Source: Colivivens sp964452915 (GTDB lineage: Bacteria > Bacteroidota > Bacteroidia > Bacteroidales > Bacteroidaceae). From it: a stretch of 51,317 nt of DNA. The stretch covers positions 1 to 51,317 of the forward strand of contig CAYVNW010000019.1 of NCBI GenBank assembly GCA_964452915.1, written 5' to 3'. Below are positions 17,310 to 26,050 of this stretch, piece after piece. The first letter of the stretch is position 1; each line of letters starts with the position of its first letter. The notes under the pieces are model-generated. The model did not search any database, was not told the origin of the DNA, and was given only the letters and a program-made list of their open reading frames with translations. The position numbers and the translations under genes are program-made.

Positions 17310-18557
17310 TTATTGATGATTTTTTGTTTGTTGAGCGATGAAATCTGCCACAACAAATGTACTTCCGCCTATAAATATGAAGTCATCCTTATCGGATTCG
17401 TTAATTGCCGTTTCGAAGGCTTCACCAACGGTCGGAAATGATTTTCCTTGTAATCCGTGACGTTGGGCGAGGTCTTTTATTTCGTTGTGCGGCATAGCTC
17501 GCTTTACGCTTGCTTGAGTGAAATAATAAATGGCGTGTTTAGGCATAAGTGCCAGTACACTGTTAACGTCTTTGTCGCTAACCATTCCAAAAACAATGCG
17601 CAGTGTCTTGCATCTTTGTACGCTAAGTTGTTTTGATATGTAAGATATGCCTCCTACATTGTGTCCTGTGTCGCACACAACCGTAGGATTGGTTTGAATT
17701 GTCTGCCATCTGCCTTGCAGACCGGTATTCTCACAGACTTTATTCAAACCGTCGCTTATGTTTTTGCTTGTCACATTATATCCTAAAAGGATAAGGTGTG
17801 ATATAGCGCATAGAATGGTTCTTAGGTTTTTCTGTTGGTATAGACCTTTTAATTCGAAAGTGTACTGCTGTTTGCCGGAATATTCTTCTGCAAAATAAAT
17901 TGGGGCTTTGACTTGTTCTTCCTTTGCCACGAACACGGGTTTGGTTTCTGCCACTGTCTCACCTATTATTACCGGTGTATTGTGTTTTATTATTCCGGCT
18001 TTTTCGCCGGCTATTTTCTCAAGAGTGTTTCCAAGAAATTGTGTGTGGTCAAAACTTATGTTCGTTATGATGCAGAGGTCGGGCTTTATTATGTTAGTAC
18101 AGTCGAACCTGCCGCCAAGTCCTACTTCAACTACAGCAACGTCAACATGTGCGTCGTAGAAGTATTTGAAAGCTATTGCAGTCGTAAGTTCGAAGAAGGT
18201 AGGGTGGAGTGGTTCAAAAAATGACTTCTCATTATCAATGAAATCCATTATGTAATTCTCCGGTATTTTCTCTCCGTTAACCCTTATCCGTTCCCTGAAG
18301 TCGACAAGATGTGGAGATGTGTATAGTCCGACCTTATAGCCGGCTTCTTGAAGTACGGATGCAATAGAGTGCGAGCACGAACCTTTTCCATTTGTGCCCG
18401 CAATATGTATTGTCTTGAAGTTCCGATGTGGATGTCCGAAGTGTTCATCAAGAATCTTAGTGTTCTCCAGACCCTCTTTGTATCCGCTTTTCCCGACATT
18501 CTGAAACATTGGTACTTGTGAGTACAGATAATCAGTATATTGAGTGAAGTTCCTCAT
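17310..18557 (-). CDS. folC: Folylpolyglutamate synthase / dihydrofolate synthase
   Basis: 415 residues. The enzyme ligates glutamate to dihydropteroate or folates with ATP, in the cytoplasm. It belongs to the Mur ligase family: the P-loop is HIAGTNGKGSCSHSIASVL, followed by the folate signature GLYTSPHLVDFRERIRVNG. Further motifs are VEVGLGGRFDCTN, the metal-site region TNISFDHTQFLGNTLEKIAGEK split around His and Lys, and the C-terminal CDTGHNVGGI and VFGMVSDKD. It lies 57 bases after dnaJ on the same strand and may be its read-through partner. Confidence 0.94.
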   Translation of the reverse strand: MRNFTQYTDYLYSQVPMFQNVGKSGYKEGLENTKILDEHFGHPHRNFKTIHIAGTNGKGSCSHSIASVLQEAGYKVGLYTSPHLVDFRERIRVNGEKIPENYIMDFIDNEKSFFEPLHPTFFELTTAIAFKYFYDAHVDVAVVEVGLGGRFDCTNIIKPDLCIITNISFDHTQFLGNTLEKIAGEKAGIIKHNTPVIIGETVAETKPVFVAKEEQVKAPIYFAEEYSGKQQYTFELKGLYQQKNLRTILCAISHLILLGYNVTSKNISDGLNKVCENTGLQGRWQTIQTNPTVVCDTGHNVGGISYISKQLSVQRCKTLRIVFGMVSDKDVNSVLALMPKHAIYYFTQASVKRAMPHNEIKDLAQRHGLQGKSFPTVGEAFETAINESDKDDFIFIGGSTFVVADFIAQQTKNHQ

Positions 18558-18614
18558 CGTGTTCGCCTGACTTCTATCTCCGTTCGGATTCTATGCACAT
18601 CAAATAGTTTTCCT

Positions 18615-19772
18615 TCATTCAAAATATGACTTGAACTTACGGAAAATCTTCTCCTTTATACTTTCTGTCGGTTTGAAGTTCTCACTTTCAGAAAACTTTT
18701 GTATGGTAGCTTTTTCTTCTTTCGACAAAGTCTCCGGAATGTAGACGCTGATATTGATCACCTCATCGCCTTTCTTGTTTCCATGAACTTCCGGAATTCC
18801 TTTGTCCTTCAGCCGAAGAACTGTTCCGGGCTGTGTTCCCGGGGCAATATTTATTTTTGCCTTTCCTTCTACTGTCGGCACATCTACACTGCCGCCTAAG
18901 ATAGCCATAGGAATAGGGAGCACTAGATTGTAAACAAGGTCATTGCCGTCTCTTGTCAGATTCTCGTCAGGCTTTTCTGAGATTACAATTTTCAGATCAC
19001 CGTTTACACCATTGTGTCTGCCTGCTCCACCTTTGCCTGAGGCGTTGAGTATCATTCCTTCTGTCAGACCTGCAGGGAACTTGACTTCAACAACTTCCTC
19101 GCCCATGACAATACCCTCACCATTACATTCAGGGCATTTATTTTTTATGACAGTTCCTTCACCATGACATTCCGGACATACTGTCTGTTGTCGAATTACA
19201 CCGAAGAAGCTTTGCTGTGTCTTCACAACGTAGCCGGTACCATGACATGTAGGACAAGTGGATGAACTTCCGTCTGTTGAGCCCGAACCATGACAATGTT
19301 CACATTTGACATGTTTCTTCAGTTTGAATTTTTTCGTTGTACCATTGACGATTTCTTTCAAACTTAGTTCCACTCTGAGCCGTTGGTCTTGTCCTCTATA
19401 TGTAGGCTTGCTTGCTCTTGCTCTGCTTCCGCCGAATCCGCCGAACCCTCCGAATCCGCCGAAGGCACTGCCCCCTTCAAAGAGATCTCCAAACATTGAG
19501 AAAATGTCGTCCATATTCATGGTTCCGTTGAATCCTCCCATGCCTTTCACTCCTTCCGGGCCGAAGCGGTCGTAGCGGCTGCGTTTCTCGGGGTCGCGCA
19601 ACACATCAAAGGCCTCCGCGGCCTCCTTGAATTTGGCTTCAGCCTCTTTATCACCCGGATTCTTGTCAGGGTGATATTTTATCGCCATCTTCCTGTAGGC
19701 TTGTTTGATTTCTTCTTGTGTCGCGTTTCTGTCTACTTCAAGTATTTCGTAGTAATCTCTTGTCGTTGTCAT
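18615..19772 (-). CDS. dnaJ: Chaperone protein DnaJ
   Basis: 385 residues, full-length type I DnaJ. It recruits substrates to DnaK and stimulates its ATPase. The J domain shows YYEILEVDRNATQEEIKQAY and the HPD motif (KYHPDKNPGD). A Gly/Phe-rich linker follows, then four CxxCxGxG zinc repeats (CEHCHGSG, CPTCHGTG, CPECHGEG, CPECNGEG) and the C-terminal substrate domains. The ATG at 19772 is 15 bases after grpE, so grpE-dnaJ is an operon. No CIRCE-type inverted repeat was noticed upstream of grpE. Confidence 0.97.
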   Translation of the reverse strand: MTTTRDYYEILEVDRNATQEEIKQAYRKMAIKYHPDKNPGDKEAEAKFKEAAEAFDVLRDPEKRSRYDRFGPEGVKGMGGFNGTMNMDDIFSMFGDLFEGGSAFGGFGGFGGFGGSRARASKPTYRGQDQRLRVELSLKEIVNGTTKKFKLKKHVKCEHCHGSGSTDGSSSTCPTCHGTGYVVKTQQSFFGVIRQQTVCPECHGEGTVIKNKCPECNGEGIVMGEEVVEVKFPAGLTEGMILNASGKGGAGRHNGVNGDLKIVISEKPDENLTRDGNDLVYNLVLPIPMAILGGSVDVPTVEGKAKINIAPGTQPGTVLRLKDKGIPEVHGNKKGDEVINISVYIPETLSKEEKATIQKFSESENFKPTESIKEKIFRKFKSYFE

Positions 19773-19787
19773 GATGCATCTTCTCCG

Positions 19788-20357
19788 TTAGTTGGCTACA
19801 ACCACTTTTGCGTATCTTATCACTTTGTCGTTGAGTGTGTAACCTTTACTTATGCAGTCAACAATCTTACCTTTTTGGTCGTCACTTTGGCTTGGCACCA
19901 TTGTTACAGCCTCATGGTAATTAACGTCGAAGTCCTTGCCTTTAGTCTCGATTTCCTTAACTCCTTGTGACTTCAAAAACTTTTTGAATTTATCGATGAT
20001 AAGGTCTATACCTTCTTTCAATGCAGCCACATCGTTGGCCTTGTCCATATGTTGCTGTGCTCTCTCAAGGTCGTCGACCACAGGCAATATGTTTGTCAAT
20101 ACCTTCTCACCTCCGTTCAAGATAAGATCTGCTTTTTCCTTCATCACACGACGGCGGAAGTTATCGAACTCAGCCACTTGACGCAGGTACTTGTCTTCAA
20201 GTTCTGCAATCTTCTGATTAGCCTTTTCTAAATCAGTCATTTCACCATCCGGTGTATCAGTTATTTCGTTTTCTGAAGTCTGCTTCTGTGAACTGGTACT
20301 TTTGTTTTCGCCGGATTCTTTATCTTTCTTTTCTTTTGTATATTCTTTCTCGTTCAT
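19788..20357 (-). CDS. grpE: Nucleotide exchange factor GrpE
   Basis: 189 residues. GrpE releases ADP from DnaK. The first 45 residues are a highly charged, Lys/Glu/Ser-rich tail. A long helix follows (LEDKYLRQVAEFDNFRRRVM is the family signature), then the beta domain with FDVNYHEAVTMVPS and the C-terminal GYTLNDKVIRYAKVVVAN. It is the first gene of the grpE-dnaJ pair. A near-consensus -7 box (CAACTTTG on the minus strand, 20389-20396) lies upstream, one base off at its second conserved position counted from the 5' end. Confidence 0.95.
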   Translation of the reverse strand: MNEKEYTKEKKDKESGENKSTSSQKQTSENEITDTPDGEMTDLEKANQKIAELEDKYLRQVAEFDNFRRRVMKEKADLILNGGEKVLTNILPVVDDLERAQQHMDKANDVAALKEGIDLIIDKFKKFLKSQGVKEIETKGKDFDVNYHEAVTMVPSQSDDQKGKIVDCISKGYTLNDKVIRYAKVVVAN

Positions 20358-20419
20358 AGTTTTCTTACTCTATTTTATTTTTAATCTGCAAAGTTGATGC
20401 CAATCAACATAAAAACTTT

Positions 20420-21586
20420 TTATTCTGCCATAATGTCTTCAAACGAGTAGGATGGCGGTAGCGGCCTGCAATTGTATGTTGATGCCATGGCTTCTCCATA
20501 TGCGCCTGCACTGAGAATGGCCAGCAGGTCACCGCGTTGTGTCTTGTTGAGTTTAATGCCGGTATCGAACACGTCGCTCGACTCACATATCGGACCTACC
20601 ACGTCGTATGTGTCGGCCTCCAGGTTGCTGGTCAGGTTGATTATCTTATGGTGTGCTCCGTATAGAGCCGGCCGTATAAGCTCGGTCATACCAGCATCGG
20701 CGATGACGAATTTTTTATCGGTATTGTCTTTGACATACAGTACCTTAGTTATCAAATCTCCACATTGTCCGACAATTGACCTTCCAAGTTCGAAGTGCAG
20801 TTCCTGGCCTTCACGCAACTTTAGGTTTTTGTGGTATGCCTCGAAGAAGTCCTTAAAGTTTGGAATTGGATTGTCTTCAGGGTTATTGTAGTCAATTCCA
20901 AAACCACCGCCAACATCAATGATCTTGACATTGATATTATGCTGAGCCAGCAGGTCCTGCAACTCATTAATCTTTAGGCTTAGGGCAACAAAGTCGCTCA
21001 TGTCGAGTATCTGGCTTCCTATGTGGAAGTGGAGTCCTTCGAAACAAATTCCTTTCATTTTTCTTGCCAGCGTAATTACATCCATCATGTATGCCAAGTC
21101 AATACCGAACTTATTTTCGGAAAGTCCTGTAGTGATGTTGACATGTGTGTGTGCTCCGACATTTGGATTAATACGCAAACAGATTTTAGCTGTCTTGTGC
21201 TTGCTGAGTGCAATTTGGTTTATGACTTCCAGTTCCGGTATGCTCTCGACATTAAAACAACAGATTCCGGCATCGAGACCGAGATTGATCTCCCAATCAG
21301 TCTTTCCGACTCCGGCAAACATTATAGTACTTGGATTGAAGCCCGCTTTGATTGCCGCTTGAATCTCACCTCCGCTGACACAGTCCACACCCAGTCCTGC
21401 TTCTTTGATTGGTTTGAGCACAATGGGATTTGCGTTGGCTTTAATTGCGTAATGAATGTGGTAGTTAGGGTAGTGTGATACTTCCTCATTCATCACAGCC
21501 AATGTTTCCCGAAGCAAGTCTGTATTATATATATAATAAGGTGTAGCTTTTTTGTTCAGCTTGTCTACCAGTTCTCTTAATCTCAT
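20420..21586 (-). CDS. lysA: Diaminopimelate decarboxylase
   Basis: 388 residues. The enzyme decarboxylates meso-diaminopimelate to L-lysine with pyridoxal phosphate. It is a fold III alanine-racemase-like enzyme: the PLP lysine is in HYAIKANANP (about residue 48), followed by GVDCVSGGEIQAA, SENKFGIDL, FHIGSQ, VGGGFGIDY, and the subunit-crossing motif VGPICESSDVF with the catalytic Cys-Glu pair. SAGAYGEAMAS near the end also matches. It is encoded 75 bases after aspartate kinase on the same strand, uniting the first and last steps of lysine synthesis. Confidence 0.95.
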   Translation of the reverse strand: MRLRELVDKLNKKATPYYIYNTDLLRETLAVMNEEVSHYPNYHIHYAIKANANPIVLKPIKEAGLGVDCVSGGEIQAAIKAGFNPSTIMFAGVGKTDWEINLGLDAGICCFNVESIPELEVINQIALSKHKTAKICLRINPNVGAHTHVNITTGLSENKFGIDLAYMMDVITLARKMKGICFEGLHFHIGSQILDMSDFVALSLKINELQDLLAQHNINVKIIDVGGGFGIDYNNPEDNPIPNFKDFFEAYHKNLKLREGQELHFELGRSIVGQCGDLITKVLYVKDNTDKKFVIADAGMTELIRPALYGAHHKIINLTSNLEADTYDVVGPICESSDVFDTGIKLNKTQRGDLLAILSAGAYGEAMASTYNCRPLPPSYSFEDIMAE

Positions 21587-21661
21587 ATTGTCGTATCTTG
21601 TGTCGTTTTATAATATTCTCTCTTTTGTAACATTCAAGTAATCCTTACAGTTGCCGGACAC

Positions 21662-22987
21662 TTATTTATTTTTATGGTTGAACAGACGGTCGCTTAACAA
21701 TTGCAGTGTCTTCTTCTTGTCGGCTGCAGCTACAAGGAAGGATATGTTGTGGTTGCTGCCACCATAGCTGATCATCCTCACAGGCACTTCGCTCATTGTT
21801 TCGGTCGCGAGCGACTCAAATCCGATGTTGTGCCAGTCAAGGTCGCCGACTACACATATTATACACATGTCGACATCTACTGTGACAGTGCCAAGTTTCT
21901 TCAGCTCGTTGAGTATCTGACTCAAGTTTACAGTGTTGTCAATTGATACAGACACTCCCACTTCGCTTGTAGTCACTAAGTCTATGCTTGTCTTGTATGT
22001 TTCGAATATCTCGAACACCTTCCGTAGGAAGCCATAAGCAAGAAGCATGCGGCTTGAGGTTATATTGATTGCGGTAATATTGTCTTTGGCTGCGACTGCC
22101 TTTATAATGCCCCGCTGCGTTCTGTTGCTGATAATTGTGCCGGGTGCAGTTGGATCCATCGTATTGAGCAACCTTACCGGAATACCGGCAAACTTAGCCG
22201 GTTGTACGCAAGTAGGGTGGAGTATTTTGGCTCCGAAGTATGCAAGTTCTGATGCTTCTTCAAAGCTGAGCTGACTGACGGGTTCCGTGTGGTCCACATA
22301 GCGAGGGTCGTTATTGTGCATACCGTCTATGTCGGTCCATATTTGGATTTCCTCGGCTCCGATTGCCGCGCCTATGAGTGAGGCAGAATAATCTGAGCCT
22401 CCTCTCTGCAGATTGTCGACTTCCCCGTAAGCGTTTTTGCATATAAAGCCTTGTGTGATATAGATTTCCTTGTCAGGATTCTCTGCCAGGATGAGCTTAA
22501 GCTTTTCCCGAATATAGTCAAGGTCAGGCTCACTGTTTTTGTCAGTTCGCATGAAGTCGAGTGCAGGTATAAGTACAGCGTTTATGCCTTGTTCCTGCAA
22601 GTAGTAGGTCATCATGTTTGTGCTGAGGATCTCGCCTTGTCCCACAATGATTTTCTCCTCAAACATGGTGAATATACCCTTAGTGAATGAACGGATATAA
22701 TTGAACTCATTCTTCAGGAATTCTTCTGCAATCTTTTTGTATTCCTCTGTAGTATATAAATCTTCAATATGTTGTAAATACTTCTCTTCGAGAATGTTTA
22801 TATTTTCGTTGGCACCTACAGGGTTTTTCTTGTGCAGATAGTCGGAAATCTCATACAACGTGTTTGTCGTGCCTGACATAGCAGATAACACAACTATTTT
22901 TTGTTTTCCGTCGTCGATTAGTTTTGCGACTTCTTTCATCCTTTGAGGACTTCCAACAGAAGTACCTCCGAACTTTAATACTTTCAT
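21662..22987 (-). CDS. lysC: Aspartate kinase
   Basis: 441 residues, a monofunctional aspartokinase. It phosphorylates aspartate, the entry reaction to lysine, threonine and methionine. The N-terminus VLKFGGTSVGSPQRM is the signature. QRGGSDYSASLIGAAIGAEE and IWTDIDGMHNNDPR form the nucleotide and aspartate site. Two ACT-type regulatory domains occupy the C-terminal part (AINITSSRMLLAYGFLRKVF and CIICVVGDLDWH). No homoserine dehydrogenase domain is present, so regulation by lysine is more likely than by threonine, as an inference. It lies 12 bases after the FtsE-like gene and 75 before lysA. No lysine riboswitch-like leader was recognised. Confidence 0.95.
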   Translation of the reverse strand: MKVLKFGGTSVGSPQRMKEVAKLIDDGKQKIVVLSAMSGTTNTLYEISDYLHKKNPVGANENINILEEKYLQHIEDLYTTEEYKKIAEEFLKNEFNYIRSFTKGIFTMFEEKIIVGQGEILSTNMMTYYLQEQGINAVLIPALDFMRTDKNSEPDLDYIREKLKLILAENPDKEIYITQGFICKNAYGEVDNLQRGGSDYSASLIGAAIGAEEIQIWTDIDGMHNNDPRYVDHTEPVSQLSFEEASELAYFGAKILHPTCVQPAKFAGIPVRLLNTMDPTAPGTIISNRTQRGIIKAVAAKDNITAINITSSRMLLAYGFLRKVFEIFETYKTSIDLVTTSEVGVSVSIDNTVNLSQILNELKKLGTVTVDVDMCIICVVGDLDWHNIGFESLATETMSEVPVRMISYGGSNHNISFLVAAADKKKTLQLLSDRLFNHKNK

Positions 22988-22999
22988 ATTGCTTGTCTG

Positions 23000-23887
23000 T
23001 TATTTTTTCTTTTTATCTTCTATATCCACCAAGTCTTCTATTATTATCATCCTGTCATCAGCCGGCCCGGATGCTTCGTTTGGTTTGAGTCCGCTACTTT
23101 CCGGCTTCACCTCATCTGTTTTTTTAGGGTTTTCCTTTGGCTTCACCTCGTCTTTATGCTTAGGGGCTTCCTTTGGCTTAGCTTCGTCTTTCGGCTGTTT
23201 CTTATCTTTTGCCTTATCGTTTTTGGTGGTTTCAGACAGGACCTTGTTTTTGCATTCGAATACTCTGCCTGGATAGAGCTCCACAAGCCGTGTGTTGTGG
23301 GTAATCATCAGTACTGTCGCGCCTTGTTCATTTACCACCTTATGCAACAACTCGGTTATCTTTTTACTTGTCTCGGCATCGAGGTTGCCTGTCGGCTCAT
23401 CAGCAAGTATGAGCTTGGGGTGGTTCAGGATAGCTCGTGCTATGGCTATTCTCTGTTGCTCGCCACCCGACAATTCGCTTGGAAGTTTGTAGCCCTTAGT
23501 GCTCATGCCTACAAGGTCGAGTACCTCTTGAATGCGTGTCTGTATCTCCGCTTTGTTTTTCCAACCAGTTGCCCTCAAAACGAATTTCAAGTTGGCCTCG
23601 ACAGTACGGTCGGTGAGCAATTGGAAGTCTTGAAATATGATTCCAAGCTTTCTCCTAAGTTCAGGCAGGCGTTTGCGTTTGAGGTCCATGAGGTTATAGT
23701 CCATGACACTGGCTTCGCCTCCATGTATAGGCAGTTCTCCGTAGATGGTTTTCAAGAGTGAACTTTTTCCCGAACCCACTTTACCTATTATATATATGAA
23801 CTCACCTTCGTCGACGGTGAATGAAACACCGGTCAGCACTTCCTGTGTTTCTTGATAAACTTCTGCGTTTTTATATTCTATCAGCAT
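23000..23887 (-). CDS. ftsE: FtsE-like ABC transporter ATP-binding protein with charged C-terminal tail
   Basis: 295 residues. The first 225 form a complete ABC ATPase: Walker A IGKVGSGKSSLLK, Q-loop IIFQDFQLLTDRTVEANL, signature LSGGEQQRIAIARAIL, Walker B LILADEPTGNLD and a switch His in MITHNTRL. This matches the FtsE/LolD-like branch, which with FtsX controls cell-wall hydrolysis at division. The last 70 residues are a Lys/Glu/Pro-rich tail with repeated DEVKPKE-like units, which is not normal for FtsE. No ftsX is adjacent. The gene sits between the his cluster (63 bases) and lysC (12 bases). The exact partner is uncertain. Confidence 0.75.
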   Translation of the reverse strand: MLIEYKNAEVYQETQEVLTGVSFTVDEGEFIYIIGKVGSGKSSLLKTIYGELPIHGGEASVMDYNLMDLKRKRLPELRRKLGIIFQDFQLLTDRTVEANLKFVLRATGWKNKAEIQTRIQEVLDLVGMSTKGYKLPSELSGGEQQRIAIARAILNHPKLILADEPTGNLDAETSKKITELLHKVVNEQGATVLMITHNTRLVELYPGRVFECKNKVLSETTKNDKAKDKKQPKDEAKPKEAPKHKDEVKPKENPKKTDEVKPESSGLKPNEASGPADDRMIIIEDLVDIEDKKKK

Positions 23888-23950
23888 TGTACGGTCGTTA
23901 TTACTTATTCTTGATGCTTAATATGTGTGGATTGCTGTCTTCCGGCATAT

Positions 23951-24562
23951 TCAATGCTTGTGCCAGTTTGGGTCGTGCCGGTTGATAAGTTCCTTTGCTA
24001 TGTCTTCTATACTTAGTCCTTTGGATGTCAGCAGTACAATCAGATGGTAGAGCATGTCGGATGCCTCGTATATCAATCGTTCGTTGTCTCCTTTTATTGA
24101 TTCTATTACAAGTTCCACAGCCTCTTCACCTACCTTTTGTGTCATGCGACTCAGTCCTTCCTTGAACAGGCTTGTGGTGTAGGAGCCTTCCGGCATTTCC
24201 TCGTGGCGTTTCTCAATGAAACGCTGCAGTTCGGTAAGGAACATTATAGGATTTTCGTTGGTCTCGTTCCAGCAGGTATCAGCTCCGGTGTGGCAAACCG
24301 GACCGACGGGATTCACTTTGATTAGCAGGGTGTCGTTGTCGCAGTCGTTTTTGATAGAGACCACGTTGAGGAAGTTGCCACTGGTCTCGCCTTTGGTCCA
24401 CAGGCGTTGCTTGGTTCTGCTCCAGAAAGTAACCTTTCCTGTTTCTACTGTTTTTTTGTATGCGTCCTCGTTCATGAACCCGAGCATCAGCACCTTTAGG
24501 GTCTTGGCGTCTTGTATGATTGCAGGAACCAATCCGTTCATCTTTTCAAAGTCGATTGTCAT
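23951..24562 (-). CDS. hisIE: Phosphoribosyl-AMP cyclohydrolase / phosphoribosyl-ATP pyrophosphatase
   Basis: 203 residues, a fusion of two histidine-biosynthesis steps. The N-terminal HisI cyclohydrolase has DAKTLKVLMLGFMNEDAY, VTFWSRTKQRLWTKGETSGN and the zinc ligands in NDCDNDTLLIKV and GPVCHTGADTCW. The C-terminal HisE pyrophosphohydrolase (from about residue 110) has SYTTSLFKEGLSRMTQKVGE and EAVELVIES. The start ATG overlaps the hisF stop by ATGA at 24559-24562, so translation is coupled. It is the last his gene of this cluster. Confidence 0.96.
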   Translation of the reverse strand: MTIDFEKMNGLVPAIIQDAKTLKVLMLGFMNEDAYKKTVETGKVTFWSRTKQRLWTKGETSGNFLNVVSIKNDCDNDTLLIKVNPVGPVCHTGADTCWNETNENPIMFLTELQRFIEKRHEEMPEGSYTTSLFKEGLSRMTQKVGEEAVELVIESIKGDNERLIYEASDMLYHLIVLLTSKGLSIEDIAKELINRHDPNWHKH

Positions 24563-25314
24563 AGCCTTATTGATATGTTTTGCTGCGCAAGATAGCGCTT
24601 TAGTTCTTGTATTTTTATTTCACCGAAATGAAACACGCTTGCGGCAAGTGCCGCATCGGCGTGTCCTATTGTGAAGGCGTCTCTGAAGTGTTCCATTGTG
24701 CCTGCCCCGCCGGATGCAATAACAGGTATGGTAAGTTCTTCGGCAAGTTGTGCAAGTGCGTCGTTCGCAAATCCTTGTTTCACTCCGTCGTGGTTCATGC
24801 TGGTGAACAGAATCTCGCCTGCACCGCGGTCGTTTGCTTCCTTTGCCCACTTCATGAGCTGTCTGTCTGTTTCAAGTCGGCCGCCATTCATATAGCATTT
24901 CCATTCTTTACCAGTGTATTTGGCATCGATGGCTACCACACATACCTGACTGCCAAAGTGTGCCGCAATCTCGTCGATGAAGTTTGGGTTGCGCAGTGCG
25001 GCTGAGTTTATGCTCACTTTGTCGGCACCGGCGTTCAGCAGGCGGTCAACATCTGCAAGTTCGTTTATGCCTCCGCCGACTGTGAATGGTATATTGATTT
25101 CTTGGGCGATGCGCTGTACAAGCTGTGTGAAAGTTTTCCTTCCTTCGTGGCTTGCCGTTATGTCAAGATACACCAGTTCGTCGGCGCCCTGGCGGCTGTA
25201 CGCCTTGCCCAACTCTATAGGGTCGCCTGCACTCCTCAGTCCGACGAAGTTGACTCCCTTAACAGTTTGTCCGTCTTTTATGTCAAGACACGGTATAATC
25301 CTTTTTGCCAGCAT
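24559..25314 (-). CDS. hisF: Imidazole glycerol phosphate synthase, cyclase subunit
   Basis: 251 residues, normal length. HisF forms a TIM barrel that uses ammonia from HisH to build imidazole glycerol phosphate. The catalytic Asp residues are seen in IIPCLDIKDGQTVKGVNF (about residue 11) and CVVAIDAKYTGKEW (about residue 130). Phosphate-binding elements FTVGGGI and VIASGGAGTMEHF are present. The ATG at 25314 lies inside the end of hisA, a 32-base overlap in a different frame. Together with hisH, hisA and hisIE it covers the middle of the pathway. Confidence 0.97.
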   Translation of the reverse strand: MLAKRIIPCLDIKDGQTVKGVNFVGLRSAGDPIELGKAYSRQGADELVYLDITASHEGRKTFTQLVQRIAQEINIPFTVGGGINELADVDRLLNAGADKVSINSAALRNPNFIDEIAAHFGSQVCVVAIDAKYTGKEWKCYMNGGRLETDRQLMKWAKEANDRGAGEILFTSMNHDGVKQGFANDALAQLAEELTIPVIASGGAGTMEHFRDAFTIGHADAALAASVFHFGEIKIQELKRYLAQQNISIRL

Positions 25315-26050
25315 CTGAATGATCTTTTTGTTGTAGTTCTGCCATCAGTCGGTCGATGTCGATTCGTCCTTCGTATATAGCTTTGCCGAACACCACCGCC
25401 GGTATTCCTGCCTCGTCGAGCTCCATGATGTCGCTGATACAGCTGACACCTCCGCTCGCTATGAGGTGGCATTCCGGGAATCTGTCCATGACACTTTTGT
25501 AAAGTTCTATATTGGGACCTTGAAGCATGCCGTCTTTATCAATGTCAGTACAGAGTACGTTGTGTATCCCTCTTGACATATAATCGTCAAGCATTGCAAG
25601 CAGGTTGATGTTGCTGTTGTCTTTCCACCCGTTGATACGTATCATCCCGTTTCTTACATCAGCCCCAAGTATTATTCTGTCTGGTCCGTACTTTTCGATC
25701 CATTCATATACGGTGTGAGGCGATGTGACTGCGATACTGCCTGCCGTTGCCATTGCCGCTCCCGCATCAAATACTTTTTGCAGGTCGGCCTCTGTCTTTA
25801 TACCTCCGCCGAAGTCGACTGTCAGGTTTGTATTGTGGCATATGTCTCTCAGGACTTTGTCATTTACCACGTGTCGTGATTTTGCCCCGTCGAGATCCAC
25901 TAAATGGAGACGTCGTATGCCTTTGCTCTCAAACTCCATTGCGACATCCAGAGGGTTGTCGTTGTAAACGGTCTTGTTTGCGTAGTCTCCTTGTGTCAGG
26001 CGTACACACTTTCCGTTAATCAGGTCGATTGCAGGTATGATTTCTATCAT
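25283..26050 (-). CDS. hisA: 1-(5-phosphoribosyl)-5-[(phosphoribosylamino)methylideneamino]imidazole-4-carboxamide isomerase
   Basis: 255 residues, about 10-15 longer than usual at the C-terminus. HisA isomerises ProFAR to PRFAR by an Amadori rearrangement. The catalytic Asp is in IIPAIDLINGKCVRLTQGDY, and the second Asp and phosphate sites appear in VDFGGGI, NVLCTDIDKDGML and LIASGGVSCISD. The extra tail (ending QQKDHSDAGKKDYTVS) is encoded over the start of hisF, so the extension probably arose by loss of an earlier stop codon. The start ATG overlaps the hisH stop (ATGA at 26047-26050). Confidence 0.96.
   Translation of the reverse strand: MIEIIPAIDLINGKCVRLTQGDYANKTVYNDNPLDVAMEFESKGIRRLHLVDLDGAKSRHVVNDKVLRDICHNTNLTVDFGGGIKTEADLQKVFDAGAAMATAGSIAVTSPHTVYEWIEKYGPDRIILGADVRNGMIRINGWKDNSNINLLAMLDDYMSRGIHNVLCTDIDKDGMLQGPNIELYKSVMDRFPECHLIASGGVSCISDIMELDEAGIPAVVFGKAIYEGRIDIDRLMAELQQKDHSDAGKKDYTVS

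Noticed and set aside
21587..23000. Lysine riboswitch controlling lysC or lysA
   Set aside because: The gaps before lysA (75 bases) and lysC (12 bases) are too short to hold the aptamer.
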